A stretch of 64,000 nt of DNA from an uncultured Porphyromonadaceae bacterium (GCA_946414395.1 CAMKOE010000002.1:85301-149300); one strand, 5' to 3'; counted from the stretch's first letter, positions 36,702-46,162 are shown. Notes: a model not told the origin generated them from the letters alone. Numbers and translations are program-made.

Positions 36702-36740
36702 ACTGCAAAAATGGTCGAATAATTCGACTGTTTTTGCAGT
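36702..36740 (-). promoter_or_regulatory. 39-bp dyad at the DUF4143 gene promoter
   Basis: ACTGCAAAAA (36702-36711) and TTTTTGCAGT (36731-36740) enclose a second inverted repeat GTCGAA-TAA-TTCGAC. It lies 17 bp before the ATG at 36685 and overlaps the ATTTTTGC that could serve as the -7 box. A repressor operator is the simplest reading; a hairpin in the leader is the alternative. Confidence 0.55.
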
Positions 36741-37059
36741 GCAAAAGTATGATGTTTTAGAAAAATGAGCAAATATAAAGCTACAAATCTACTATATTAT
36801 CTTAATTTATGGATAAGCAAATGCGCTTCAAGCCATTTTCATAATCAAAGAAAAAATAGTCGTCCCTTTTCCATTCATTGTTGTCCTTGATAGCTATAAT
36901 CATGCCATTTGTAATGCCTTCTGACTCCAATAATCATCGATAATCACGACTTTTCAAGTTATAGTGAGGTGATTCAGAAGTTACCGTGAGTTTCCATCGG
37001 CACGGGTGCGTCATTCCTGTCCTTTGCCGCCGGTCTCTAACCAAAGACCGTGAAAAAAC
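36741..37059. other. Divergent intergenic stretch, nothing further recognised
   Basis: 319 bp between the DUF4143 dyad and the excisionase-like gene. I find no credible ORF or RNA gene. Confidence 0.45.
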
Positions 37060-37446
37060 ATGGAAAAACAAGAACTTACATTCAACGACCTCCCGCAGGT
37101 CGTCGCCCAGCTTCGGGATGAGGTGATGGGCTTGAGAGCCCTGCTGTTGAAGCAGCAGGAAGAGAACAGGAATAACCAAGTACGTGAAAACCGCCACAAG
37201 CCTATGACGGTGGAGGAAGCGGCTGAGTACACGCGCATCCCTATAGGAACGCTGTACATGAAACTCGGTGACGGGACGATACCGGCAACGAAACCAGGGA
37301 AACGCTACGTCCTCTATCAGGATGAGCTTGACAAGTGGCTGGAAGCGAACCGCAAGAACGCAGTGCCTCTTACTGCCGACGAGAAGAACGAGGCCATCCT
37401 CTCTTCCCACAAACGTAAGCCGAACAAGGCGGACTGGCATGATTAA
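37060..37446 (+). CDS. Excisionase-like helix-turn-helix protein
   Basis: 128 aa. An N-terminal coiled-coil-like stretch (FNDLPQVVAQLRDEVMGLRA) precedes a HTH_17/excisionase domain at about 48-98 (MTVEEAAEYTRIPIGTLYMK, YVLYQDELDKWLE). It probably binds element DNA as an excision directionality or mobilization factor. It starts the mobilization module, 32 bp before the next gene. Confidence 0.82.
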   Translation: MEKQELTFNDLPQVVAQLRDEVMGLRALLLKQQEENRNNQVRENRHKPMTVEEAAEYTRIPIGTLYMKLGDGTIPATKPGKRYVLYQDELDKWLEANRKNAVPLTADEKNEAILSSHKRKPNKADWHD

Positions 37447-37478
37447 CCTTATTGTTCAACATCTAAACAGAAACGATT

Positions 37479-38174
37479 ATGAAGTCACTTGACAGAATTC
37501 CGTTTTTAGCGAACGTGCTCATCGTTGCATGTTCACGTCCGAATGCCGAAGTCGGCAAACTGGTAAAGGCATTGGTGACCTATGCCACCGATGGTAAACG
37601 AACCGACCTTGATGACATCCGTCTGGAAGCCTACTTCGATTTGATTGCACAAGACCTTGATTCCCTGCGAATGGCTGCAGAGCAGAAAAGCCGCAAATGT
37701 AGCGAGAGTGCGAAGTGCAGAACTGCAAGGTATGGCAGTTCGTCTAATGGTTCTACAAAAAAAGCAAATGCAGCAAACGCAACGAACGTTACCACGGCAA
37801 AGCCAAAAGCGGTTGCAGACCTGTCCGCCGAATCATCAGCTACTAACGCATCTACCGATGTTGACATTGCTGTTGAATCCAGAGAATTAAGCAATGACAA
37901 CCATCCCAAGGACACCGCCACAATTGGATGCACCACCAATTTCAGCGCAGCCGATGTCACTTCATCCTTTGAACAAATGAAGGAGTGTTACAAGAAGATC
38001 GGTGACAACGAATCGCAAGCCTTGGCTGTATGGCAGCAACTCAGTGATGACGAGCGAACGTCAGCATTCGCTCACGTTCAGCGATTGCAAGGTGACCTTT
38101 CCTCACGCTCCTATCTCTACGTCTATCTGCGAGACAAGGAATGGACGAAAGTTACTTCACCTGTCAACCAATGA
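37479..38174 (+). CDS. DUF6291-like mobile-element protein
   Basis: 231 aa. The N-terminal part (about 1-75; LVKALVTYATDGKRTDLDDI, then YFDLIAQDLDSL) resembles the DUF6291 replication-organiser-like domain of phages and elements. A low-complexity Ser/Thr/Ala/Lys/Asn linker (about 80-140) follows, then a small helical C-terminus. It lies between the excisionase-like gene and the oriT-like region. Family assignment is from memory and tentative. Confidence 0.55.
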   Translation: MKSLDRIPFLANVLIVACSRPNAEVGKLVKALVTYATDGKRTDLDDIRLEAYFDLIAQDLDSLRMAAEQKSRKCSESAKCRTARYGSSSNGSTKKANAANATNVTTAKPKAVADLSAESSATNASTDVDIAVESRELSNDNHPKDTATIGCTTNFSAADVTSSFEQMKECYKKIGDNESQALAVWQQLSDDERTSAFAHVQRLQGDLSSRSYLYVYLRDKEWTKVTSPVNQ

Positions 38175-38207
38175 GGATGCACAAGGTGACATCCTTGATT
38201 CCCTGGT

Positions 38208-38447
38208 AACCTGAGTGGAGGCGTCCGCCGAGGGGGATTTCTAAAAATCCCATAACATAATATGGACTTTTAGATTCGCTTCACTCCCTTAAAAAGTCCC
38301 ATTATGCTCTCCGAGAGGTGTACCGATCCCCCAAAAACGGAACAGTCCTGCACGAATAGATGTAAAAAGTCATCTGCAAGGGACTGCATCTGCAAGGGAC
38401 TGCATCCGCGAGGGAGTGACTCTCTCCCTCAACCCTCCACTCAGGTT
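38208..38447. other. Structured non-coding region, candidate oriT
   Basis: The 14-bp perfect inverted repeat AACCTGAGTGGAGG (38208-38221) / CCTCCACTCAGGTT (38434-38447) encloses smaller ones (GGATTT-CTAA-AAATCC, and ATGGACTTTT near AAAAAGTCCCAT). A 16-bp tandem repeat ATCTGCAAGGGACTGC (38372-38387, 38388-38403) has a degenerate third copy. It lies directly upstream of the MobV relaxase gene, where such origins are expected. The nick site cannot be read. Confidence 0.55.
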
Positions 38448-38496
38448 TCACCCGAGACCCGAATCATATCTGGCAACAACATCAAAAGGACCAAGA

Positions 38497-40551
38497 ATGA
38501 GCAAATCCACAAAACAAAAAGCTTGCGCTGCCATCCACGTTGGAGCTCCAGCCAAATCCTTCTCCGCAACCGAAGGCTATGAGCCGGAACGTCGCGGATG
38601 GGATGAGAAAACATACCGTCTGAAGAACCGTGACACGAACAACCACTATGATTTCTCCCGCAAGCATCTCAACTTTGAGATCAATAGCGAGGGAAAGATA
38701 GCCCCTCTTGGCTCCAATCCCATACCTCTTCACGAGCGTCTGAAGCATCGTCTTGACGAACTCGGTTTCAAACCGTACAAGGACAAAGACAATCCTCTGG
38801 GCAATGCCGACAACAGTCCGAACTGCACCGTCGGCATTATCGTCAGCGGCGACCATGATGTACTGACACGTCTCGCTTTTGGAGAGCAAGATGTGGATTT
38901 CACACTCCATAGAAGCAATGCAAACGTCCAATTGATGCAAGGCATCAAGGATTGGGCGATGGACACCTACCTATGGGCATGTGAGCGTTGGGGAGCAGAG
39001 AATATCATTGGCTTTGATGTCCATTGCGATGAGACCACCCCGCACATTCACATCCAGACCATTCCTGTGGCGAAGACCAAAACAAGAGGTCGGGCTTCCG
39101 TCAAGTATGTGAATAAGGATGACTCTTCCAAGGTGCTCTCTCATAAGGAATGGAAGAAACTGCCTAAAGAAAACCGTTGCGACTTCATAAAAACTGAAGT
39201 CGAACGGAGGGAAAAAGAATGTGTATCATACGCCCGTGTCTGGGGCGCAGACAAATACGAGGTTGGAAGGACATACTATCAGATGCACACCGACTACCAT
39301 GACAAAGTTGGCTATAAATACGGGCTGGAACGTGGTGATGATTTTGCCACACTGTCTGATGAAGAACAGCGTGAGCGGATCCACAAGGACAAGGCATTGC
39401 TGGAAGCAGAGCGCCAGGCGAAGGAGTCCATCGAGCAATCCAAAGTTGAGAAGGAAGAAATCGAACAGCAAAAGGACAGAATTGCCGGCGAAACTCTGGA
39501 AGCGGAACAGCGTAAAGACAAGGCAGAGAGAGAACTCGCCAATTTGGAGGCGTACATCAAGGCGACCAACGTCACACGGGAAGACCTGCTGGTGCCTTCA
39601 CTGAAGACGAGCCCCCTTGTCATAGAGGCATACAAGGCGATCATTGATGAGCTCAGCAAGCCGATTCCGTTTAATGGACAGAAGGCATGGCGGGAGGAAC
39701 GGAAGACTGCAATAAAGCGGATTCTCACTGATTTACAGGACCATCTGTTTGAAGCCAAGGAAGCGCAGAAGAAAGACATTCTCGACTTAGGCCAGTCGCT
39801 CTACGACAAAGCAATGAAGGATGCAAGAGCCATTATCAGGCAGAACAGCCAACTCCAAAAGGCTAACGAGTTAGTGGCGGCCGAGAACACACGGCTAAAG
39901 GAGAAAATCTCATCGATGGACGAGACGGCCATCAGCAAGCTACGCAAGGAAAAAGACGAGGAAATCGCCAGACTCAAAGCAGAGCGGGACAAGGCCTTCT
40001 CCAATGAAATCCATTCCAACAACATGGCATCCAGGGAACGCCAACGGGCAGACAATGCCGAGAGCCGACTCAATGAGTTGCTATCCATCCCTGAAATCAA
40101 GGGGATTTGGAACACCATACAGCAAAACAGGAGAGACTTCTGGCAACAGGTTGACAGGTGGATTGGCGATGCAAAGAAAGCCATATACAATTTTGCCAAG
40201 AGCCATAACCAACATGACTTCCTGGCGGAGGACAGAAACATCATCAGCTGGGGCATCATTGCCGAGGCCTTGCAGAACAAGCTCGATGCGACCAATGCGG
40301 AGCAGCGGATGAAGGCTACGGGTCTGTTGTTGGACGATATTTCCTGGACTGGCACCACTGATTATATGAGTGACCTTGCAATGAAACGCACCAGACAACT
40401 CTGTGACGAAATGAGCGTCACGAAGGAACTGATGCAAGGTCTTCTACTGGCAGCTGGAGGCAAGGGCAGCATCAGCTATGGTGGCGGAGACACCGACAAT
40501 GCCCTCACCAACTGGGACGGCACGAAGAAACGCAATGGATGGGGAGTTTGA
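38497..40551 (+). CDS. MobV-family relaxase
   Basis: 684 aa from the ATG at 38497, which has an AAGGA-type site 8 bp upstream; the frame is open to 38416 but that part overlaps the oriT-like region. The MobV/Pre motif HCDETTPHIHIQ near residue 175 holds the metal-binding histidines. After the relaxase domain comes a long coiled coil (about 290-545) and a C-terminal helical domain. It should nick oriT and lead the strand into a recipient through a helper conjugation pore. Confidence 0.9.
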   Translation: MSKSTKQKACAAIHVGAPAKSFSATEGYEPERRGWDEKTYRLKNRDTNNHYDFSRKHLNFEINSEGKIAPLGSNPIPLHERLKHRLDELGFKPYKDKDNPLGNADNSPNCTVGIIVSGDHDVLTRLAFGEQDVDFTLHRSNANVQLMQGIKDWAMDTYLWACERWGAENIIGFDVHCDETTPHIHIQTIPVAKTKTRGRASVKYVNKDDSSKVLSHKEWKKLPKENRCDFIKTEVERREKECVSYARVWGADKYEVGRTYYQMHTDYHDKVGYKYGLERGDDFATLSDEEQRERIHKDKALLEAERQAKESIEQSKVEKEEIEQQKDRIAGETLEAEQRKDKAERELANLEAYIKATNVTREDLLVPSLKTSPLVIEAYKAIIDELSKPIPFNGQKAWREERKTAIKRILTDLQDHLFEAKEAQKKDILDLGQSLYDKAMKDARAIIRQNSQLQKANELVAAENTRLKEKISSMDETAISKLRKEKDEEIARLKAERDKAFSNEIHSNNMASRERQRADNAESRLNELLSIPEIKGIWNTIQQNRRDFWQQVDRWIGDAKKAIYNFAKSHNQHDFLAEDRNIISWGIIAEALQNKLDATNAEQRMKATGLLLDDISWTGTTDYMSDLAMKRTRQLCDEMSVTKELMQGLLLAAGGKGSISYGGGDTDNALTNWDGTKKRNGWGV

Positions 40552-41222
40552 TTATAAAATGTTAATGCCGGCAGAGGATTGCATTCATGATGGCATGTTT
40601 GACATCTGTAGCATGTAACTTATTTGGCCTGCTAACTGACACTTGGAATCTTGCATCTATTCGGATATATGGATTGATCGACAAGACAAAACAATAAAGA
40701 CTCTCAGACGGCCAAAGCAATTGCACAATCCTTTTGCTGATGAGTTAGAGCCTCTGAAAAACTCCCATCTATTTCGTTGGAGAAATGTTGGGCTGTAGTG
40801 ACTAACCGCAGGATAGGATGCTATGCTTCTGGCTTACCTCATTTAGGGCTTTACCGACCGATTACCTTTCGGAGTGCTTCAAACATATAAAAAGCGGTAA
40901 AAATTCTCATCGATAACCGTGACCATGTCTGTTCTCTAGTTTGAACTAGCCGAAGTATATGAATAAAAAATGAAAAACATAAAGATCTGTCGAAGACTTG
41001 GACGATGGGGATATCCAAGTAGTAAGAGGACTATGATAAGAAAGACGGCAACCCCAAAGCCGTTTTTCTTTTTGGTTCCAATAGAGGATGGTGTCGGTCC
41101 CATAAACCGATACGCTAACCATCCATCTAATTCTTGCATTTGGGCACAATCCATCCCAAAGTACAAGATTCTCAATTAATTAACAGTACAACAATAATGA
41201 AATAAATTTTATCCAACACTAC
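40552..41222. other. Gene-free stretch with hairpin and terminator, candidate small RNA
   Basis: No convincing gene. CTAGTT-TG-AACTAG (40936-40949) is a perfect dyad; ACTTGGA / TCCAAGT (40996-41020) is a hairpin; ACGGC / GCCGT (41045-41063) followed by TTTTTCTTTTT is an intrinsic terminator on the plus strand. The row of a dyad, hairpin and terminator would suit a small RNA of about 100 nt ending near 41070. Two opposite ORFs of 69 and 79 codons lie here but look spurious. Confidence 0.4.
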
Positions 41223-41255
41223 GAACATAGGATTCGTAAAATTTAACTACTTTTG
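41223..41255 (+). promoter_or_regulatory. Shared operator and promoter, copy 1 (beta-propeller/WYL operon)
   Basis: GAACATAGGATTCGTAAAA (41223-41241), a 6-bp spacer, then TACTTTTG (41248-41255) as -7 box. CGAA-N7-TTCG forms a dyad. The same 19-bp sequence and spacing recur at 45234 and 46113. Confidence 0.75.
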
Positions 41256-41283
41256 CGATACAATAAGCGAATCGAATGTTATT

Positions 41284-44175
41284 ATGAAAGCAACAATTCA
41301 TCCCTACAAAGGTTACCTGAACACGGAGTTCCAGCTATATTCAAAGAATAGTCAACCTACCTCGTTTCGTATTCACCTTAGTAATAGTCCTTCTGACATC
41401 GTGGGTATTCTTCAACCATATATACCTCAGACAGTAAGAATACCTATTTGCGGCAATCATTTAGTGGAATTTGATGATGGGACAAAGGCTGAAATAATTG
41501 TTGAAGATGGTTATAAATTTGGTGGTAATAAACTAAAGAGGGCATTTGTTTTTGATGAATGCCCTTGGGCGTTTATAGTTATGCATGACCGCACATACTT
41601 TTATAACCGTAAAACAGAAGAATCATACTTCGAACCAATCTCACCTGACAGTATCATTGAAGTAGCAGATAACTTTGTTATCTTCACTAACAATAACCAA
41701 GACGAAGCTACACTTTATTCACTGGATGAGCAAAAACCTGTCCTTTGTGTAAGTAATATTGAGTTCTTTAATAAAGATGTGCTGTGCTGGGTAGAGCAAA
41801 GTGAAGTAGCCAATAATCAAATAAGAGTTTTTTCGATTAACGCTGAAAAGATTATTCATAGTATCTCTTGTGATGATTATGTCATTGATGGAGAAAAAAA
41901 GTTATTATACTATCATTCCTCCAATGGCGTTTACCGAGTGGATCTTTGTTCGATCTCAGATACAAATCAACTTTTGGACTCAGGAAAAGAGTTCATAACA
42001 TTCCTACAGGATCATTATGCTGTTCTTCTCGGACTTGATAAAAAGAGTATAATAATATACGATTTATTAGCCCTTGGTGAGATTGGAAAAATACCCGTAG
42101 TTGGTAAGTTGGCTAGAGTCAACAACAAAGAGATTATAAATGTTTCAACAAAGTATTATCAATTTAAGAAATTCAATTTTGATAACTTCGAATTACCCGA
42201 GGCAACCATTAGTTGCACATACTCACAATATGATATTCATCCTTGTAATTGGGTAGAAACAAATGAAGGATCAATCAAAAAAGGAATAAAGTTATTCTAT
42301 TTAGAGAGAATATCAGAGATTTCCTCTGCTAAAGGAAAATATACAGACTATGATGTGCATTGCTTTTTGAAGACGATTAATTCCAGTATTGAATACAAAC
42401 TTATTGACTCACAAGGAGAAATCAGTGTTTCGGATAGGTATTTCTTGTTCTATAATTCGCAAGAGTCTATTGTAATACCGCGCCATTACGTGCATCGTAC
42501 TGACTATAGAAAAGCTGGAAAAATCCATAAGTTTAAGCAGTCTTTCTTACTTCAAGATAATAATGATGTGTATGCCCTGAATTCTAATGGCTTTTGGGAA
42601 AAATCATCTTGTTATAATGGAGGTTTTGATTTCTCCAAATATGAACTATTCGGTTTGCTCATAGATAAAGAAACCAAACAGTGCTATGATAATAACGGCA
42701 CAAAATTGGGCAAGTATCGCTACACAAGAAACGACTCTAATAAGTTTGTGTCAATAGAAGAGCTCACCCGTGTATACGATGGTGGTAGACTAATACGTTC
42801 AGACATTTTCCCTGATTATGTTTCTCCATCTCTAAAATATGGCCTTTTCATCGATAATGAAAAGATATTATTAGGGAATTATGGTTTTTATGTATATTAC
42901 TCTAAACAAATACTAAATGATTTGTATGATACGAACCAGTATGTGAATGTCCTCTTAAGCGAAAACGGCCATCAAGTTCTCTATAAGGAAAACGAAACAT
43001 CCACAATGCTCGATATTGAGACAGGGCAAACAGTTGAGTTCAAAAACCTTTCATATATAAATCATATTAATGGGATTCGTCCCCTCATTAGGTTTTCAGA
43101 AACTAGCCAAGCTATTTTGATTAATCCTCTCGATGGTCAACCGATAGATTTTGACCTATTGACTGAGTATCAGTTCATCAGTCCAGATAAACAATTATAT
43201 GCAGACAAGGCCTTAGATAAATATATTGAGTACTATGACAGAATTACCGGGAAACTAATTACAACGGAATCGTATATGCGCTGTATTAGAGACTTTGAGT
43301 TTCATTCTGATAATGAGGAAATCAAACAGAAAGTCAAGGAGAATAGACAAAGATTCGTTACTAGACATTATGATTTTCTCACGCTGGAGCTCAAGAAGCG
43401 AATACCTAAATATGAGAATCGGTCAAAGACTGACATAATAGATGCTTTGTTAACTTATGGGAGCGGCCGCACGTGGTTTACTAGTTTATTTATTGATGTT
43501 AGGGGGATAGCCATTATTAGGCGAGTTTCAGATAATTCAGAATTCGCAAAAATCCATTTAGGAGAACCGCTTTGGTTCCTTAATTATGTTGCATTCTCTA
43601 AAAATTCAGACTATGTAGCTATTGCAGGAAGATATCCTAACGGCTCGAATAAAGGTGGTTTGTTTTTGATCTACGATTTAAAGAATAAGAAAGAAGTTGT
43701 CAATTCAACAAATTCTTATGCTGTGTGGACAGCCGCATTTAACCCAGATGGCGCAGTGGCCGCATATACAAGTGATCTTATGTCGTTCTTTGCGCCCTCA
43801 CCTAAAGAATATAAAAACGTCTCTTCAGACGATCTGCGTATTGATGAATATAGTTTCCTGACTTTCAGTCCTGATGGAAAATATCTTGCCTGCTCTCAGC
43901 AGCGATATATACCATATAGAAAACCCGATGGAGAGGTGCGGGCCAATTGGGGACATCAGCCATCGTCACTCGTTAGTATCAGAAGCATTCAAAATCACAA
44001 GCAGGAACTTGTTTCTTTCAATGATTTGTCAGAAATGGGTATTGCTGATGCTATGCATCCTAACTCGATTGCCTCTGTTTCATTCTCGAATGACAATAGC
44101 CGTCTTATGATGGTCGGAAAAGATGGATGTATAATCATTAGAAATCTACATTTAACAGGATATGCCAGCGAATAA
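41284..44175 (+). CDS. Large beta-propeller-like protein, probable defence component
   Basis: 963 aa, no signal peptide. Many short beta-strand repeats fit WD40/PD40-like propellers; the clearest blades are near the C-terminus (NYVAFSKNSDYVAIAGRY, AAFNPDGAVAAYTSDLM, FLTFSPDGKYLACS, SVSFSNDNSRLMMVGKDG). The central 600 residues are less regular. No catalytic motif is visible. Its end overlaps the WYL gene by 14 bp, so the pair is coupled. A scaffold or sensor role beside a WYL regulator and a retron is inference. Confidence 0.7.
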   Translation: MKATIHPYKGYLNTEFQLYSKNSQPTSFRIHLSNSPSDIVGILQPYIPQTVRIPICGNHLVEFDDGTKAEIIVEDGYKFGGNKLKRAFVFDECPWAFIVMHDRTYFYNRKTEESYFEPISPDSIIEVADNFVIFTNNNQDEATLYSLDEQKPVLCVSNIEFFNKDVLCWVEQSEVANNQIRVFSINAEKIIHSISCDDYVIDGEKKLLYYHSSNGVYRVDLCSISDTNQLLDSGKEFITFLQDHYAVLLGLDKKSIIIYDLLALGEIGKIPVVGKLARVNNKEIINVSTKYYQFKKFNFDNFELPEATISCTYSQYDIHPCNWVETNEGSIKKGIKLFYLERISEISSAKGKYTDYDVHCFLKTINSSIEYKLIDSQGEISVSDRYFLFYNSQESIVIPRHYVHRTDYRKAGKIHKFKQSFLLQDNNDVYALNSNGFWEKSSCYNGGFDFSKYELFGLLIDKETKQCYDNNGTKLGKYRYTRNDSNKFVSIEELTRVYDGGRLIRSDIFPDYVSPSLKYGLFIDNEKILLGNYGFYVYYSKQILNDLYDTNQYVNVLLSENGHQVLYKENETSTMLDIETGQTVEFKNLSYINHINGIRPLIRFSETSQAILINPLDGQPIDFDLLTEYQFISPDKQLYADKALDKYIEYYDRITGKLITTESYMRCIRDFEFHSDNEEIKQKVKENRQRFVTRHYDFLTLELKKRIPKYENRSKTDIIDALLTYGSGRTWFTSLFIDVRGIAIIRRVSDNSEFAKIHLGEPLWFLNYVAFSKNSDYVAIAGRYPNGSNKGGLFLIYDLKNKKEVVNSTNSYAVWTAAFNPDGAVAAYTSDLMSFFAPSPKEYKNVSSDDLRIDEYSFLTFSPDGKYLACSQQRYIPYRKPDGEVRANWGHQPSSLVSIRSIQNHKQELVSFNDLSEMGIADAMHPNSIASVSFSNDNSRLMMVGKDGCIIIRNLHLTGYASE

Positions 44176-45250
44176 GAATGCAATGACTCGTTATATGATA
44201 CTGGATGAACTATTAAGCAACCAGTATCACGACTACTCACTCGACGATTTAACGGAGGAAGTGAGCCGTAGGCTATCTGACATGTATTCAGACACCAAGG
44301 GTGTGGTACGTCGCACCATAGAGAAAGACATTAATTACCTTGAGTACGAAGGCCCGTTTTTGGTTGAAATAGAACGCAGGTGGGTACCATGTGTCAACAA
44401 AGAAACCGGCAAGACAACAAGCAAAAAATGCTTACGCTATAAGGATCCGTCTTTTTCATTATTCAAGAAAGAGCTGTCATTAGACGAGAAGCTTCTTCTC
44501 AAAGAGGCGTTTTCATTACTTGGCCAGTTTGACGGGCTACCGAACCTTGATGCGCTTGAGAAACTCAGATTAAGCTTAGATATGGGAGGGAAAGAAGACC
44601 GTCACATCATATCATTTACTAAAAACCCTTTGGAGAATTCTAATCTGCTCGGCGAGCTGTTCACTGCCATATCCCACAAGCAGGTAATAGAATTGGAATA
44701 CCATACATTCTCAAGACCAGATGAAAAGCTTCATGTGGTCATCCATCCTTATCTGCTGAAAGAGTATAATCGCCGCTGGTTCCTGATAGCTGCGGCTGAT
44801 TGCGATCAAAAGATGCTCAACTTCAGCTTGGATCGTATTGATGGAGTGAAACCATTGGGTGGATATGAATTCTTTGAACCGCAGTATGACTTGATGGAAC
44901 GCTTCGAAGATATAATAGGGGTAACACTCTATGAGGACAGTCCAGTACTTAAGATATACTTTTGGGTCAGTGAGCGTTCAAATAGTTATGTCTCGACAAA
45001 GCCCCTGCACGACTCTCAACGCTGTTTGAGAGGCGATAATGAAGCGGAAATGAGAAAACGATTCCCAATGCTCGAAGGTGGAGCGTTCTTTCGCATTGAC
45101 TGCAAAGAAAACTATGAGTTGATTCGGGAGCTCACTTCGTTTGGAAATGACCTCATTGTCCTTGAGCCAACTGAGATCCAGGAGAGAGTCTATAAGCGAA
45201 TAGAATCGATGCAAGAAGGTTATCAGCAATTACGAATAAAGAATTCGTAA
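44162..45250 (+). CDS. WYL-domain transcriptional regulator
   Basis: 362 aa. A winged helix-turn-helix (about residues 5-70, YMILDELLSNQYHDYSLDDL ... VVRRTIEKDINYLE) is followed by a WYL domain (about 150-240, VIELEYHTFSRPDEKLHVVI ... RRWFLIAAADC) and a C-terminal WCX-like region. WYL proteins often repress phage-defence operons and respond to ligands or DNA fragments. Three near-identical operators in the neighbourhood, one in front of its own operon, are plausible targets. The last codons contain operator copy 2. Confidence 0.88.
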   Translation: MPANKNAMTRYMILDELLSNQYHDYSLDDLTEEVSRRLSDMYSDTKGVVRRTIEKDINYLEYEGPFLVEIERRWVPCVNKETGKTTSKKCLRYKDPSFSLFKKELSLDEKLLLKEAFSLLGQFDGLPNLDALEKLRLSLDMGGKEDRHIISFTKNPLENSNLLGELFTAISHKQVIELEYHTFSRPDEKLHVVIHPYLLKEYNRRWFLIAAADCDQKMLNFSLDRIDGVKPLGGYEFFEPQYDLMERFEDIIGVTLYEDSPVLKIYFWVSERSNSYVSTKPLHDSQRCLRGDNEAEMRKRFPMLEGGAFFRIDCKENYELIRELTSFGNDLIVLEPTEIQERVYKRIESMQEGYQQLRIKNS

Positions 45251-45266
45251 CATATGCTGAAATTTG
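45234..45266 (+). promoter_or_regulatory. Shared operator and promoter, copy 2 (45332 gene)
   Basis: GAATAAAGAATTCGTAACA (45234-45252), a 6-bp spacer, then GAAATTTG (45259-45266), a weaker -7 box. It overlaps the 3' end of the WYL gene. The CGAA-N7-TTCG dyad is intact. Confidence 0.6.
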
Positions 45267-45331
45267 CATCGTCAAACAATTAAAACCAATAACACTGGTC
45301 AATATCATAGAACTAATTAAACAATGTAATT

Positions 45332-46084
45332 ATGGACAACAATTATTCAATCTGTCTGTGTTACACCGAAGAAAAAGGATTGTTTACAAGACGTCTAGCT
45401 GAAGGTGAAAGTGAAGGTGAAGATGTTGTTCTGATCCGTTCTCATAATGAAGAATGGAAAAGAACGATTAAAGCGTTGATTCCAGGTACTGATACTATTA
45501 TTCAAGTCTGCACTAAAATTGGAACATGTTACAATTCGTTTTTCTACGCTACTATAAGAAATGGAGAAAGCATTGTACTTGATTTCGATGAGTCCAAATT
45601 ACAGATCCTCAATGGAGGTGGCGTTGAGAGAATCACAGCACATATCGGAGATTGGAATGGGTTATTCCAAAAGATAATCCAGCGGTATAACGAGTCTTTG
45701 TCTGGTCAATGTCCATTATCTTCAATTGAATACATTGATGGTATTGGGAGCATTCTTGAAAAAGAAAGCATTTCCATTCATGGACAATTCAACGATGAAA
45801 GGACCAGGCTATGGCAAGGAAAATATATTGTTTTAGTATATGCAGCTAGTAAGATAACAAACCTCCTAAGCCAGTTGCCACATACCCAGATTACTGATGA
45901 AACATTTCATCATAAATGTCTTTCGCTATGCCAACATTTCCTTGTCAAACTCGCAGAACTGGATATTGATATAAATGATTCTAGATTATTCCATCTATCA
46001 AATGCCCTATGGGCAGTTCACAAATATATGTATGACCGGCAAAAAGGTGAGGAGTTTTTGAAGTACTACCTTAACCAGCAATAA
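45332..46084 (+). CDS. Protein of unknown function in the WYL/retron region
   Basis: 250 aa, soluble, no signal peptide. The N-terminal half is beta-rich (SICLCYTEEKGLFTRR, TIIQVCTKIGTCYNSFFYAT); the C-terminal half is helical (ITDETFHHKCLSLCQHFLVK, then LFHLSNALWAVHKYMYDRQK). I do not recognise a family or catalytic site. It has its own copy of the shared operator and lies between the WYL gene and the retron, so it is probably part of the same system. Confidence 0.65.
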   Translation: MDNNYSICLCYTEEKGLFTRRLAEGESEGEDVVLIRSHNEEWKRTIKALIPGTDTIIQVCTKIGTCYNSFFYATIRNGESIVLDFDESKLQILNGGGVERITAHIGDWNGLFQKIIQRYNESLSGQCPLSSIEYIDGIGSILEKESISIHGQFNDERTRLWQGKYIVLVYAASKITNLLSQLPHTQITDETFHHKCLSLCQHFLVKLAELDIDINDSRLFHLSNALWAVHKYMYDRQKGEEFLKYYLNQQ

Positions 46085-46112
46085 ACGCTTGTAAATAAAA
46101 AGAGTTCAACCT

Positions 46113-46145
46113 GAACATAGAATTCGTAAAAGGGTATTACCTTTG
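46113..46145 (+). promoter_or_regulatory. Shared operator and promoter, copy 3 (retron RNA)
   Basis: GAACATAGAATTCGTAAAA (46113-46131), a 6-bp spacer, then TACCTTTG (46138-46145). It differs from copy 1 by one base in 19. Transcription would begin about 10 bp before the retron a1 repeat. Confidence 0.75.
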
Positions 46146-46162
46146 TAGCATAAAAGAAAACG

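Noticed and set aside
40936..41179. Two opposite small ORFs (79 and 69 codons)
   Set aside because: They overlap each other and a hairpin-terminator structure; no start signal or family likeness.
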